Source: Actinomycetes bacterium
GTDB lineage: Bacteria; Actinomycetota; Actinomycetes; Mycobacteriales; Mycobacteriaceae
DNA length: 64,000 nt
NCBI GenBank assembly: GCA_023461275.1
Contig: JAEYMI010000004.1
Coordinates: 48,941 to 112,940 of the forward strand
Direction of reading: 5' to 3'
Made by a program: the position numbers and the translations under genes. Position 1 is the first letter of the stretch. Every line of letters starts with the position of its first letter. Of the stretch, positions 32,941 to 42,267 are shown in pieces. The notes beneath the pieces are model-generated. The model saw nothing but the letters and a program-made list of their open reading frames with translations. It did no database searches and was not told the origin of the DNA.

Positions 32941-34364
32941 GCCGACGCCCCGGCGTGCGCCGCGTCGTCGATGGCGGACGAAGCGGGAGCAGGCGAGGGG
33001 GCGGCGTCGTCGACGAACGCACCTCGGTACTGTGCGGCCGGATGCGTATCGGGCAGACGGTCACGTCCGGTCAACTTGAATCGCGTTGTGCCTTCGGTGT
33101 ACTCACGTTGCGCCAGACCGCGATCGCGCAGCACAGGCAACACATGTTCGGCAAATTCGACGTAGCTGCCGGGGATGGTGGCGTTGATGACGTTCACCCC
33201 ACCGACGCCGGCGTCGCGCCACTGCTCGAGCCGATCAGCGATCTGCTCCGGTGTACCGACGACCCGCCCTGAGCGACTGCGCAATTCGGCCAAGTCGCGC
33301 ACCGTGGGTTCGCGGTCGGGAACCGCCTCGCGCAGCCACAGCAACGTACTTTGCGTGCCCTGGGTCTTGATGTCGCCGATCGGGGTGTCGAGATCGTAGT
33401 GACCGAGATCGAATCCGAGCCCGCCCGCGGAATGGGCGATGATGGTGCTCGGGTCGATCAGGTCGTCGAGCTCGCGTGCCTTGCGGGCTGCTTCCTCCTC
33501 GGTGCTGCCGACGACGAACGAAAGACCCTGGAAGAAAACAAGATCCTGCGGATCGCGGCCGGCCTCGGCCACCAGGCGTCGGGTGTCGTCGATGAGTCCG
33601 CGCGCCGCCTGCGGATTGGGAGAAACGATGAACTGCGCCTCGGCGTTTCGAGCGGCGAAGCGTCGACCCGTCTGCGACGACCCGGCCTGGAACAACACCG
33701 GAGTGCGCTGCGGCGACGGTGCCACCAGGTGCGGACCCTCGACGCGGTACCGCTCTCCGCGATGGTTGATCTTGTGCACCTTGCTGAAGTCGGCGTGAAT
33801 GCCCGACGCCTTGTCCTGGATCAGCGCGCCCTCATCCCACGAGCCTTCCCACAGCTTGTAGACCACATCGGCGTACTCCTGCGCCCATGCGTAACGGTCG
33901 TCGTGGGCGGTGATGCCGTCGTAACCGAAGTTGCGCCAGGCATTTCCGGACAAGCTGGTGACGATGTTCCACGCGATCCGACCACGCGACGCGTGATCAA
34001 GCGTGGAGATCTTGCGCGCAAAATCGAACGGATGCTCCTGCAGGATCGAACTGGTGATCGCGATCCCGAGGTTCTCGGTGTGCGACGCCAGAGCTGAGGC
34101 CAACACGAGCGGATCGTTGCTCGGAATCTGCAAACCGGAATCAACGAACTTGCGCCAATCACCCTGATAGTCGTCATAGAGTCCGACGACGTCGGCGAAG
34201 AAGATAAAGTCGAACTTGGCTTGCTCCAACGTCTTTGCCAGCTCGATCCAGTGCTCGAGCGAGTTGAAATCGGTCTGTCGTGCCTCCGGTGCGCGCCACG
34301 CACCATGCAGGATGTGCGAGGTCGTATTCATCACGAAAGCCGAGAACTTCAAGGGTTGCGCCAT
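32937..34364 (-). CDS. NtaA/SnaA/DszA-family FMN-dependent monooxygenase
   Basis: The 475-residue luciferase-like protein shows FSAFVMNTTSHILHGAWRAPEA, HTENLGIAITSSILQEHPFDFARKISTLDHASRGRIAWNIVTS and VLFQAGSSQTGRRFAARNAEAQFIV, all typical of the NtaA/SnaA/DszA group. Starting at the ATG at 34364 gives the family length and no extra N-terminus; the open frame runs further upstream only by chance. Its last codons overlap the next gene (ATGA). It is divergent from the ABC transporter operon with 120 bases between, so both are probably controlled together. C-terminal 40 residues are Ala/Pro-rich and probably disordered. Confidence 0.87.
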   Translation of the reverse strand: MAQPLKFSAFVMNTTSHILHGAWRAPEARQTDFNSLEHWIELAKTLEQAKFDFIFFADVVGLYDDYQGDWRKFVDSGLQIPSNDPLVLASALASHTENLGIAITSSILQEHPFDFARKISTLDHASRGRIAWNIVTSLSGNAWRNFGYDGITAHDDRYAWAQEYADVVYKLWEGSWDEGALIQDKASGIHADFSKVHKINHRGERYRVEGPHLVAPSPQRTPVLFQAGSSQTGRRFAARNAEAQFIVSPNPQAARGLIDDTRRLVAEAGRDPQDLVFFQGLSFVVGSTEEEAARKARELDDLIDPSTIIAHSAGGLGFDLGHYDLDTPIGDIKTQGTQSTLLWLREAVPDREPTVRDLAELRSRSGRVVGTPEQIADRLEQWRDAGVGGVNVINATIPGSYVEFAEHVLPVLRDRGLAQREYTEGTTRFKLTGRDRLPDTHPAAQYRGAFVDDAAPSPAPASSAIDDAAHAGASA

Positions 34365-34484
34365 GTTCGCGACGTTACGACCAGCTACGACGCAATGCCT
34401 ACTTGGAATCAACCTGATGCCAAGCGATGACCTGGGCGGGTGGGCATCACTACGGTTGGCCGGTCCCCGATCGAGGAGAGAATC

Positions 34485-36164
34485 GTGCCAACCCCCACCC
34501 CGCCTAGCCGACGGAGGCGTGTGCGCTCGCGCATGCTGGTCGCGGCCGGCATGGCGCTGTGTGTCGTCCTGTCCGCGTGCGGTCGTCCCGAGACCGGCGA
34601 CGGCCGATCCGCCGGCGTCCCGGCCGAACCAGGCAACTACGTGCCTGGCGGCGTCATCGAGTACGGCCACGAGCAGGAACCACCCTGCATCCATGGCGGC
34701 TGGGTCCAAAATGCTTACCTGGCAAGGCAATACCTCGACAACCTCGTCTCCCTCGACAACAACGGTCAGGTGGTGCCGTGGCTGGCGACGAACTGGGAGA
34801 TCTCACCGGACCGTCGTAGCTACACCTTTCACCTCAAGCCGGGTGTGAAGTTCACCGACGGAACAGTTCTCGACGCAGCAGCGGTCAAGGTGAACTTCGC
34901 GAACTACCTCGACAAGAAGAGCCCCAACGGGACCGTGGTGTCCTACATCGGCCAATACTTCGCCTCAGACGAGGTGCTCGACCCGCTGACCTACCGGCTG
35001 AATCTGAAGAACCCGTACACCCCGCTGCTGACGGTATTGTCGCAGGGCTACTTTGGGATTCAGTCACCGACCGCACTCGCACGCGGACCGAAAGCCAACT
35101 GCTCGGCGCCGGTGGGGTCGGGTCCGTTCAAGATCGCCGGCTGGGAACGCAACCGCGCCATCACCTTTGTACGCAACCCCGACTACAACTCGGCACCGGC
35201 CAACGCCAAACACCAAGGCCCGGCCTACGTCGACAAGGTCGTGTGGAAGTTTCTGAAAGACCCCGTATTACGGTACGGATCGCTCACCAGCGGGTCGTCA
35301 AACGTGATCTACAACGTCCCGGCCCTGAACTGGGCCGACGCCACCCGTCGTTTCCAGACCGAGCAATACATCACCCCGGGACGACCCAACGCGATCACAC
35401 TGAACACCGCGCACGCACCGTTCGACGATGTGCGGGTCCGCCAGGCGCTGGCCTACTCGGCGGACCGTCGTAAAGCGGTCGAGACCGCGTATCTCGGTGT
35501 GGTGCCGTACAACGCGAACGGCGCACTGAGCCAGAGCACCCCGGACTACGACCCGAAGGCCGGTGACTTCTCGCATGATCCGGCGCGGGCCAACGCCCTG
35601 CTCGACGAAGCAGGCTGGACCCAACGCGACTCCGACGGCGTCCGCATCAAGAACGGCACGCGCCTGACCGCCCGGGTGGTCTACCCGGCCGACGCGATCG
35701 TCGGTGCCGAAGGCGCCGGCATCCTGCAGAGCGTTGCCGCACAGGCACGTGAGGTGGGTTTTGACCTCACGCTGGTGCCCGCGACGCAGAGCGCCTACTT
35801 CGGCGGCAACTACGCCAAGCCCGAAACCTACGACGCCTACGTCGGCTACTGGACCAGCCCTACACCCGGGCTGCTCTACATCAACTGGCGACAACGGTTG
35901 ACCGACAACCCGAATCCCTACAACACGGCGTTCTACAACGACCCACACCTGCAATCGCTGATCGAGCAGGCCAATTCGTCGGAGGACCCAGCACAACGCG
36001 GCGCCCTGTACTCCGATGCCCAGCGGCTCATCGGCGACAACGCGCTCGCCATCGGGCTCTACACCCAGACAACGTCATTGGCGTCGTCGCCGAAGCTGCA
36101 CGACGTGTGGATCGAAAAGTCCCAAGGCGAACCGGTGTTCGCGGATGCGAGGTTTGTGCGATGA
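34485..36164 (+). CDS. ABC transporter substrate-binding lipoprotein (SBP_bac_5)
   Basis: The 559-residue precursor carries a twin basic N-region, a hydrophobic core and a lipobox ending VVLSACGRP, so it is a lipoprotein. The SBP_bac_5 (dipeptide/nickel/oligopeptide) domain follows, with LVSLDNNGQVVPWLATNWEIS and SYTFHLKPGVKFTDGTVLDA. I chose the GTG at 34485 because GAGGAGAG is correctly spaced upstream. It leads a four-gene importer operon with each gene overlapping the next by four bases. Divergent to two monooxygenase genes, so the cargo is likely an organosulfur or related compound rather than a peptide. Confidence 0.9.
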   Translation: MPTPTPPSRRRRVRSRMLVAAGMALCVVLSACGRPETGDGRSAGVPAEPGNYVPGGVIEYGHEQEPPCIHGGWVQNAYLARQYLDNLVSLDNNGQVVPWLATNWEISPDRRSYTFHLKPGVKFTDGTVLDAAAVKVNFANYLDKKSPNGTVVSYIGQYFASDEVLDPLTYRLNLKNPYTPLLTVLSQGYFGIQSPTALARGPKANCSAPVGSGPFKIAGWERNRAITFVRNPDYNSAPANAKHQGPAYVDKVVWKFLKDPVLRYGSLTSGSSNVIYNVPALNWADATRRFQTEQYITPGRPNAITLNTAHAPFDDVRVRQALAYSADRRKAVETAYLGVVPYNANGALSQSTPDYDPKAGDFSHDPARANALLDEAGWTQRDSDGVRIKNGTRLTARVVYPADAIVGAEGAGILQSVAAQAREVGFDLTLVPATQSAYFGGNYAKPETYDAYVGYWTSPTPGLLYINWRQRLTDNPNPYNTAFYNDPHLQSLIEQANSSEDPAQRGALYSDAQRLIGDNALAIGLYTQTTSLASSPKLHDVWIEKSQGEPVFADARFVR

Positions 36165-37192
36165 CCGTGATCGATGACCGTGCTCCTGATGCCGGTGCGC
36201 CTGACAACCCTGTGCGGCAGAGTGATTCGCAGGCAGTTCGGCGATGGTCACCGCGCAAGACGCATCGGTGGTTGGCCAAGATCGGGTCCGCGGTGTTCGT
36301 GCTGTGGGCGGCTGCATCGATCACCTTCTTGCTGCAGGTGCTCGCCCCGGGCGACCGCGCGACGCTGCTGCTGAACCTGTCGTCGGGTATCAGTCGTGAA
36401 CGCACCTCCGATGAAACTGCGCCGGTCAACGCCGAATACGGCTTCACCGATTCCATTTGGCAGCAGTATCTGCACTACCTCGGCGGCCTTCTGCGCGGCG
36501 ATCTCGGAACGTCGTATCAGTTGCAGCAACCGGTGTCGGAGATCATCGGCGCCCAGATCGGGCCGACGCTGAGGCTCACGCTGAGTGCACTGGTGGTCGC
36601 GTGGATCCTGGTGCTGTTCCTGACCACCCTGACCGCGGGTCGTCGGGGACCGTGGGGTGCAGTCGGGTCGTTGATCGAGACGATCAGCGCCGGGCTCCCG
36701 CAGTACTGGATCGGCTCGATCTTGTTGGTGGTCTTCGCGATCGGGCTCGGCTGGTTCCCGGTGGAGAGCGGCACCGGACTGCACGGACTCGTGTTGCCGG
36801 TACTCACCCTCGCGATCCCGCTGGCCGGTTTCCTCGGCCAGGTGGCACGCGACGAGTTCGCTCGCGCCCTGGATCAACCGTTCGTCCTGACCGCACGCAG
36901 CCGAGGTCTCGGTGACCTGGCTGTCCGGTTCCGACATGTGTTGCGGCATTCGGTGATTCCGGCCGTCACGGTCTCCGGGTGGGCGATGGGCGCGTTGCTC
37001 TCGGGTGCGGTGATCGCCGAAACCGTCTTCGCCCGAGCGGGAATCGGGCAGACGCTGGTGGCTGCGGCCAGCGCCCGCGATGTGCCGCTGGTCAGCGGCA
37101 TCGTCGTATTCGTCGCCTTCATCTACACCATCGCCAACCTGGCGGTGGACGCGCTCTACACCGTCATCGACCCCAGGATCGAGGTCCCATGA
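36161..37192 (+). CDS. ABC transporter permease (DppB-like)
   Basis: The 343-residue inner-membrane protein has a long cytoplasmic N-terminus (about 45 residues) and six hydrophobic segments with the DppB-type pattern: LLQVLAPGDRATLLL, YLHYLGGLLRGDLGTSYQLQQPVSEII, and the EAA-loop equivalent ARSRGLGDLAVRFRHVLRHSVIPAVTV. The ATG at 36161 overlaps the preceding stop (ATGA). It forms the translocation channel with the next gene's product. Confidence 0.9.
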   Translation: MTVIDDRAPDAGAPDNPVRQSDSQAVRRWSPRKTHRWLAKIGSAVFVLWAAASITFLLQVLAPGDRATLLLNLSSGISRERTSDETAPVNAEYGFTDSIWQQYLHYLGGLLRGDLGTSYQLQQPVSEIIGAQIGPTLRLTLSALVVAWILVLFLTTLTAGRRGPWGAVGSLIETISAGLPQYWIGSILLVVFAIGLGWFPVESGTGLHGLVLPVLTLAIPLAGFLGQVARDEFARALDQPFVLTARSRGLGDLAVRFRHVLRHSVIPAVTVSGWAMGALLSGAVIAETVFARAGIGQTLVAAASARDVPLVSGIVVFVAFIYTIANLAVDALYTVIDPRIEVP

Positions 37193-38112
37193 CCGTCACC
37201 GAAACACCTACCAGCACAGCGTCGTCGAGCTCAGAGCGGAATCCGTTCGCAGCGCTGCTGGCCACCCTGAAGACACGCAACCCGGTGCCTGCCGAGCAAC
37301 GACTGCGCCGACCGTCGTACGGTGTGATTGCCGCCGGAGTGGTCTTGGTTCTCCTGGTGCTCGCAACGGCTGTGCCGTCGTTGCTGGCACCGTACGACCC
37401 GTTCGCGATCAACCTCGACGCGACGCTGTCCCCGCCGAGCTGGGCGCACCCTTTCGGCACCGACCTCAACGGCCGCGACCTGCTCAGCCGCGTCATCTAC
37501 GGAACGCGTGCCTCGTTGGGTATCGGCATCGGCGCGGTGGCGGTCGCGTCGGTGCTCGCGGTGCTGCTTGGCATCGCCGCGGGCCTGTCGGCGCGGGTGG
37601 CCGGCATCATCGCCAACCGGTGGATCGAGATCATGTTCGCCTTCCCGACGGTCCTGCTTGGGTTGCTGCTGGTCTCGGTGTTCGGTTCCGGCGCCGCCAC
37701 ACTGATTTTCGCGATCGGCATCGGCATCGCACCCGGCTACGCACGGATCGTGCGAGGCCAGGTGTTGGCCGTCCGCAACGCGCCCTACATCGAGGCGGCC
37801 ACCGCCATCGGCCACTCCCGCACCCGAATCCTGTTGCAACACATCGCACCCAACTCGCTGCGGCCGATGATCGTCACGGTCACTCTCGGTGTGGGACAGG
37901 CCATCATCTGGGCGTCGGGCCTGGCGTATCTGGGCCTCGGGGTGGCCCCGCCGGCACCGGAATGGGGAGCGCTGCTCGACTCGGGCCGCACCTATATCAC
38001 CGTCGCATGGTGGCTGGAGATCTTCCCCGGCCTGGTGATCGTGGTGGTGGCGTTGGCATTCACCACCCTCGGCCGCTACCTCGGCACACTTGTGGAAGGA
38101 GACCGGGAATGA
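37189..38112 (+). CDS. ABC transporter permease (DppC-like)
   Basis: The 307-residue permease has the DppC N-terminal cytoplasmic tail, TM1 at about 48-70, the periplasmic PYDPFAINLDATLSPPSWAHPFGTDLNGRDLLSRVIYG signature, and the EAA loop EAATAIGHSRTRILLQHIAPNSL. It overlaps both neighbours by four bases (ATGA at each end). It pairs with the DppB-like subunit. Confidence 0.92.
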   Translation: MTVTETPTSTASSSSERNPFAALLATLKTRNPVPAEQRLRRPSYGVIAAGVVLVLLVLATAVPSLLAPYDPFAINLDATLSPPSWAHPFGTDLNGRDLLSRVIYGTRASLGIGIGAVAVASVLAVLLGIAAGLSARVAGIIANRWIEIMFAFPTVLLGLLLVSVFGSGAATLIFAIGIGIAPGYARIVRGQVLAVRNAPYIEAATAIGHSRTRILLQHIAPNSLRPMIVTVTLGVGQAIIWASGLAYLGLGVAPPAPEWGALLDSGRTYITVAWWLEIFPGLVIVVVALAFTTLGRYLGTLVEGDRE

Positions 38113-39725
38113 GCCTCGTCGACATACGTGATCTGCACATTTCGTTCCGCGGCCAGGAGATCGTGAAGGGAGTCTCCCTCGGTGTCGACGCCGGCGAATG
38201 TCTGGCGATCGTCGGCGAGTCGGGTTCCGGAAAGTCGGTCACTGCCCGCACCTTGATCGGGTTGACCGGCGAGGGGGCCGAGATCACCGCCGAGGCAGTC
38301 GAATTCGACGGGCGTTCGCTTCTCGGACTCGACGACCGTCAGTGGCGTGCGATCCGCGGACGCGAGATCGGCTTCGTGCTGCAGGATGCGTTGGTGTCGC
38401 TGGATCAGTTGCGCACCGTTGGCGGCGAGATCGGTGAGGCATTGTCGGTGCACGACGGTGGCGTTGCCCGTGCGCAGCGACCGGCGAAGGTCGTCGAACT
38501 GTTGCAGTTGGTTGGGGTACCCGAGCCGGAAGTTCGCGCGCGACAACGCCCGCACGAGTTGTCCGGCGGTCTTAGGCAGCGTGCGCTGATCGCGTCGGCG
38601 TTGGCGCGTGACCCGAAATTGCTGATCGCCGACGAACCGACCACCGCGCTGGACGCGACGGTGCAGGCCCAGATTCTGGAGGTGTTGCGCGAGGCCAAGG
38701 AACGCGGCAACGGCATCATCCTGATCTCGCACGACCTCGCGGTGGTGGCGACGCTGGCCGATCGGGTGGCGGTTATGCGGTCCGGGGAGATCGTCGAATA
38801 CGGCGATGTGGCACAGGTGTTGACCGCACCGCAGCACGAGTACACCCGCAGCCTGCTGGCCGCGGTGCCGTCGCGGGCGTCGAAGGGAACGTTGCTGACC
38901 AGCGGTGCGAATCTCCCGACGGCGGAGCCGGTGGCCGACGAGCGACCGCAGGTGCTGCGGGTTCGGGACGTGCGCAAGACCTTCGGTGGCAAGAACGCCA
39001 CCAGTAGTGCTGCGGTCAAGGGAGTCAGCTTCGATCTGCTTGCTGGGCGGACGCTGGGCATCGTCGGGGAGTCGGGGTCGGGCAAGACCACGACAGCACG
39101 AATAGTGTTGGGGCTGACCACTCCTGACTCCGGGACCGTCGATCTCAACGGACGGCCGTGGAGTTCGCTGACCGACTCCGAGCGCCGACAACATCGGCAC
39201 GAAATCTCGGTGATCTACCAGGATCCGTTGAGCTCGTTCGATCCGCGGTGGACCGTCGAACGGATCATCGCCGACGCGGTGCGGGTGACCGGCCTAAGGG
39301 GGAGTGCCCTCGACGACAAGGTGACCGAATTGCTCGACCACGTCGGATTGTCGGCGGCCTTCCGCACCCGACATCCGTTGCGGCTCTCGGGAGGTCAGCG
39401 TCAGCGCGTCGCGATCGCGCGGGCGTTGGCGCCGGAACCGTCGGTGATCGTGTGCGACGAACCGGTGTCGGCGCTCGACGTCTCGATCCAGGCACGCATT
39501 CTGGACCTGCTGGCCACATTGCAGGCCGAGACCGGGGTGGCGTTGCTGTTCATCTCGCACGACCTCGGGGTCATACATCACATCAGCGACGACATCCTCG
39601 TCATGCGGCAGGGAGAAGTCGTCGAATCCGGTTCTGCGGACGACGTTTTCGAGCGCCCGCAGCATCCGTACACAAAGGAACTGCTGGCGGCGGTGCCGCG
39701 GATCGATGGTGAGCGGGTCGCGTAA
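38109..39725 (+). CDS. Fused dual ATPase ABC transporter subunit (DppD-DppF type)
   Basis: The 538-residue protein contains two complete nucleotide-binding domains. The first has Walker A GESGSGKS, signature LSGGLRQRALIASAL and Walker B LLIADEPTTALD; the second has GESGSGKT, LSGGQRQRVAIARAL and VIVCDEPVSALD. Between them a 35-residue linker joins the C-terminal oligopeptide-type tail of the first half. In E. coli the two are separate proteins. It powers the importer and ends the operon; its first codons overlap the DppC-like stop. Confidence 0.93.
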   Translation: MSLVDIRDLHISFRGQEIVKGVSLGVDAGECLAIVGESGSGKSVTARTLIGLTGEGAEITAEAVEFDGRSLLGLDDRQWRAIRGREIGFVLQDALVSLDQLRTVGGEIGEALSVHDGGVARAQRPAKVVELLQLVGVPEPEVRARQRPHELSGGLRQRALIASALARDPKLLIADEPTTALDATVQAQILEVLREAKERGNGIILISHDLAVVATLADRVAVMRSGEIVEYGDVAQVLTAPQHEYTRSLLAAVPSRASKGTLLTSGANLPTAEPVADERPQVLRVRDVRKTFGGKNATSSAAVKGVSFDLLAGRTLGIVGESGSGKTTTARIVLGLTTPDSGTVDLNGRPWSSLTDSERRQHRHEISVIYQDPLSSFDPRWTVERIIADAVRVTGLRGSALDDKVTELLDHVGLSAAFRTRHPLRLSGGQRQRVAIARALAPEPSVIVCDEPVSALDVSIQARILDLLATLQAETGVALLFISHDLGVIHHISDDILVMRQGEVVESGSADDVFERPQHPYTKELLAAVPRIDGERVA

Positions 39726-39758
39726 TTGACGCCTCCGAGCGCGATTGCCGCCGCAGGC

Positions 39759-39834
39759 GTGACACAGCCTCGGTGTCTCAGCGCTGCGGCGTCAACTATC
39801 TCGTCGGCGGTGCGCTGCGACCGAGGTTGTGTCA
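39759..39834. repeat. 76-bp inverted-terminal-repeat element, copy 2
   Basis: The left arm GTGACACAGCCTCGGTG (39759-39775) faces GACCGAGGTTGTGTCA (39819-39834). The interior shares GGCGTCAACTATCTC and TCGGCGGTGCG with copy 1. The right arm supplies the stop codon of the DUF5994 gene (TGA on the minus strand, 39832-39834), so the element seems to have landed at or reset that gene's end. Confidence 0.72.
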
Positions 39835-40281
39835 GCTGGTGGCGGCGGCCGGTTGGTTCTCGAGCAGATGCTTGCTGGCGAGCGCCAGAATCCGGCGTGC
39901 GCGTTGGGTTTCCATCGAGTGCATCTGACTGTCGAGGAGTGTGGTGTCGCTGGCGAGCCGAAGAAGGCTGGCCGCCAACGACGATGAGGTGCGGCAGGGG
40001 ATCACCAGGATGGTGGCGGCGGTCCGTTCGGTGGTGATGGTCATGAGCGGAGGGATGGCCGGGGAGTCGGCCGAATCGAGTCCAGGGAAGCGTTTGTAAC
40101 TCTGCCAGTGCGTCGAGATCGACGTGATGTCACCGATGAACGGCTTCACCGCGATGGAGAGCTTGCCGAGTTCGTCGGCGAGTGCTGAGGTGTACGGGTA
40201 CCAGGCGCCGGCGATCGGGGCGGTCCGTTCGGCGTTGAAACGTACCCGAGTGGGTCCGAGGGTGGGGGCATGACCGGCCAT
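39832..40281 (-). CDS. DUF5994 family protein
   Basis: The 149-residue protein shows the DUF5994 pattern: an arginine-starting strand, GAWYPYTSALADELGKL, IGDITSISTHWQSY, and a final strand-helix segment TAATILVIPCRTSSSLAASLLRLAS. These small mycobacterial/actinobacterial proteins have unknown function. The C-terminal ten or so residues and stop are formed partly by repeat element copy 2, so the native end may differ. Confidence 0.7.
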   Translation of the reverse strand: MAGHAPTLGPTRVRFNAERTAPIAGAWYPYTSALADELGKLSIAVKPFIGDITSISTHWQSYKRFPGLDSADSPAIPPLMTITTERTAATILVIPCRTSSSLAASLLRLASDTTLLDSQMHSMETQRARRILALASKHLLENQPAAATS

Positions 40282-40430
40282 GGGTCACTCTCCTGACCGG
40301 CGTATACGCCGCAATCATCCACGTTCAACACCCCGACCACGTGGATACGTGGGTTGTGACTGCCATTCACGTCGTATTGGACATTACGCCTCTTGGCGTC
40401 CATAGTCCCGTTTGAATCGTGTCGGGGCGG

Positions 40431-40497
40431 GGGTCTCAATAAACCGCTCGTTCCTCGCGGCACTCGACCAGCGGTTTTGTGCGCTGGTCGAGTGCCG
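40431..40497. terminator. GTCTCAATA-type element with a perfect 16-bp hairpin
   Basis: CGGCACTCGACCAGCG (40458-40473) and CGCTGGTCGAGTGCCG (40482-40497) are perfect 16-base arms with an 8-base loop, preceded by GGTCTCAATAAACCGCTCG. The hairpin lies eight bases past the stop of the acyl-CoA ligase gene. It is probably a transcription terminator, though no T-tract follows. The element recurs at 42876-42944. Confidence 0.6.
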
Positions 40498-40504
40498 TAA
40501 GCGG

Positions 40505-42127
40505 CTACAGCCGCGTGACGTCGAGCCCGCCGTCGTGGTAGGTCGAGCGCAGTCGCTTCTTGTCGAACTTGCCGACGCTGGTCTTGGGGACCTCGTTGAT
40601 GATGGTCCAGTTCTCCGGCAGCTGCCAGTGGGCAACCTTGTCGGACAAGAACTCTCGCAGCGTTTCCGGGGTGGCGTCGGAGCCGTCGCGCAGGACGACG
40701 GCGACCAGCGGGCGCTCGTCCCACTTGGGGTCGGGGATGCCGACGACGGCCGCTTCCAGGACGTCGGGGTGACCCATGACCGCGTTCTCCAGGTCGACCG
40801 AGGAGATCCATTCGCCGCCGGACTTGATGATGTCCTTGGTGCGGTCGGTGAGGGTGAGATAGCCGTCGGGGGTGATGGTGCCGACGTCGCCGGTGCGCAG
40901 CCAGCCGTCGTTGAACTTGTCCGCGGCGTCGACGCCGTAGTAGGCGCCGGTGATCCACGGCCCGCGGACCTCGAGTTCACCGACGGTTTTTCCGTCGTTC
41001 TCGACCACCTCGCCGAGGTCGTCGACGAGACGTGCCTGCACCGACGCCGGGAAACGGCCCTGTGTGTAGCGGTAGTGCCAGCGTTCCTCGCCCTCGGTGC
41101 CGGCGGGTGGTCGGGCGACTGAACCCAGCGGCGATGTCTCGGTCATGCCCCACGCGTGCAGCACCTGTACACCGTGCTCCTCTTCAAAGGTGTGCATCAA
41201 CGACGGCGGCACCGCGGATCCGCCGATCAGCACGTCCTTCATCGACGAGATGTCCTGCGGGTGCTGCGTCAGATATTGGTGCAGCCCAAGCCAAATGGTG
41301 GGGACGGCGGCGGCGAACGTCGGCTGCTCAGCGGCGATCAGCGCGGCGAGGGGTTCGGGCTGCAGGAAACGGTCGGGCATGATCAACGACGCCCCGATCA
41401 TGAACGCTGCGTACGGCAGTCCCCATGACATCGCATGGAACTGCGGCACGACGGCCAGCGCGCGATCGCCCTGCTTGAGAGCCGGACCGTCGGTCATACA
41501 AACCTGCATGGAGTGGAGGTAGATCGAACGATGGGAGTAGACAACACCTTTCGGGTCGCCGGTGGTGCCCGATGTGTAACACATTGCGGCACCGGATCGT
41601 TCGTCGACTTCGGGCCACTCGAACGTGACGGGCTGTTCGGCGATCAGCGTCTCGTAGGCGTGCACCTGGACGCCGTCGGGTGCCTGCACGCCGTCGGTGG
41701 AGTCGCCGTTGACGATGATGTGGCGCACCGTAGTCAGTTGGGGGAGTTGCGGATTGAGCAGCGGCAGCAGGGTGGGGTCGACGATGATGACGTGGTCCTC
41801 GGCGTGGTTGGCCACGTGGATCAGCTGCTCGGGGAACAGTCGGATGTTGAGGGTGTGCAGCACCGCGCCCATCGCCGGGACGGCCAGGTAGGCCTCGAGG
41901 TGTTCGGCGTTGTTCCACATGAATGTCGCGACGCGCTGGTCGCCGTCGACTCCGATGCCGCGCAGGGCATGCGCGAGCTGGGCACAGCGTCGGCCGACGT
42001 CGGCGTAGCTGCGGCGACGCGACTCGGTGCCGGTCCAGGTCGCGACCTCGGCGTCGCCGTGCACGGTGCTGCCGTGGGTCAGGATCGCTGCGATCGAGAG
42101 CGGGGCGTCTTGCATAGTGCTGAGCAT
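40505..42127 (-). CDS. Long-chain fatty-acid/acyl-CoA ligase (FadD-like)
   Basis: The 540-residue adenylate-forming enzyme has the AMP-binding P-loop CYTSGTTGDPKGVVYSHRS, the WGMTETSPLGSVA motif, the GELEVRGPWITGAYYG and DGWLRTGDVGTI hinge, KDIIKSGGEWISSVDLENA, and the catalytic lysine in PKTSVGKFDKK. It activates a carboxylic acid with ATP and joins it to CoA. Length and the VVPQFHAMSWGLPYAA segment match medium/long-chain ligases of the actinobacterial FadD group. It stands alone, without thiolase or dehydrogenase neighbours, so the acid is unknown. Confidence 0.9.
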   Translation of the reverse strand: MLSTMQDAPLSIAAILTHGSTVHGDAEVATWTGTESRRRSYADVGRRCAQLAHALRGIGVDGDQRVATFMWNNAEHLEAYLAVPAMGAVLHTLNIRLFPEQLIHVANHAEDHVIIVDPTLLPLLNPQLPQLTTVRHIIVNGDSTDGVQAPDGVQVHAYETLIAEQPVTFEWPEVDERSGAAMCYTSGTTGDPKGVVYSHRSIYLHSMQVCMTDGPALKQGDRALAVVPQFHAMSWGLPYAAFMIGASLIMPDRFLQPEPLAALIAAEQPTFAAAVPTIWLGLHQYLTQHPQDISSMKDVLIGGSAVPPSLMHTFEEEHGVQVLHAWGMTETSPLGSVARPPAGTEGEERWHYRYTQGRFPASVQARLVDDLGEVVENDGKTVGELEVRGPWITGAYYGVDAADKFNDGWLRTGDVGTITPDGYLTLTDRTKDIIKSGGEWISSVDLENAVMGHPDVLEAAVVGIPDPKWDERPLVAVVLRDGSDATPETLREFLSDKVAHWQLPENWTIINEVPKTSVGKFDKKRLRSTYHDGGLDVTRL

Positions 42128-42267
42128 CGGGAACTCCTGGTCGATGGTGCGTTACCAGAGAGAATTGCACTCGCGGGACGGGTTCGGGGCCGGTTTCGCG
42201 ATGCCCGACGAGCCAGTTTTGTCCGATGGTGAACGCCGCCCATTCACCCGGGAGGGAACCCCGCTGA

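Noticed and set aside
37080..38108. Plus-strand frame leading into the dual ATPase
   Set aside because: Upstream residues are out-of-frame translation of the two permease genes; the ATPase begins at 38109 with the usual MSLVDIRDLHISF start.
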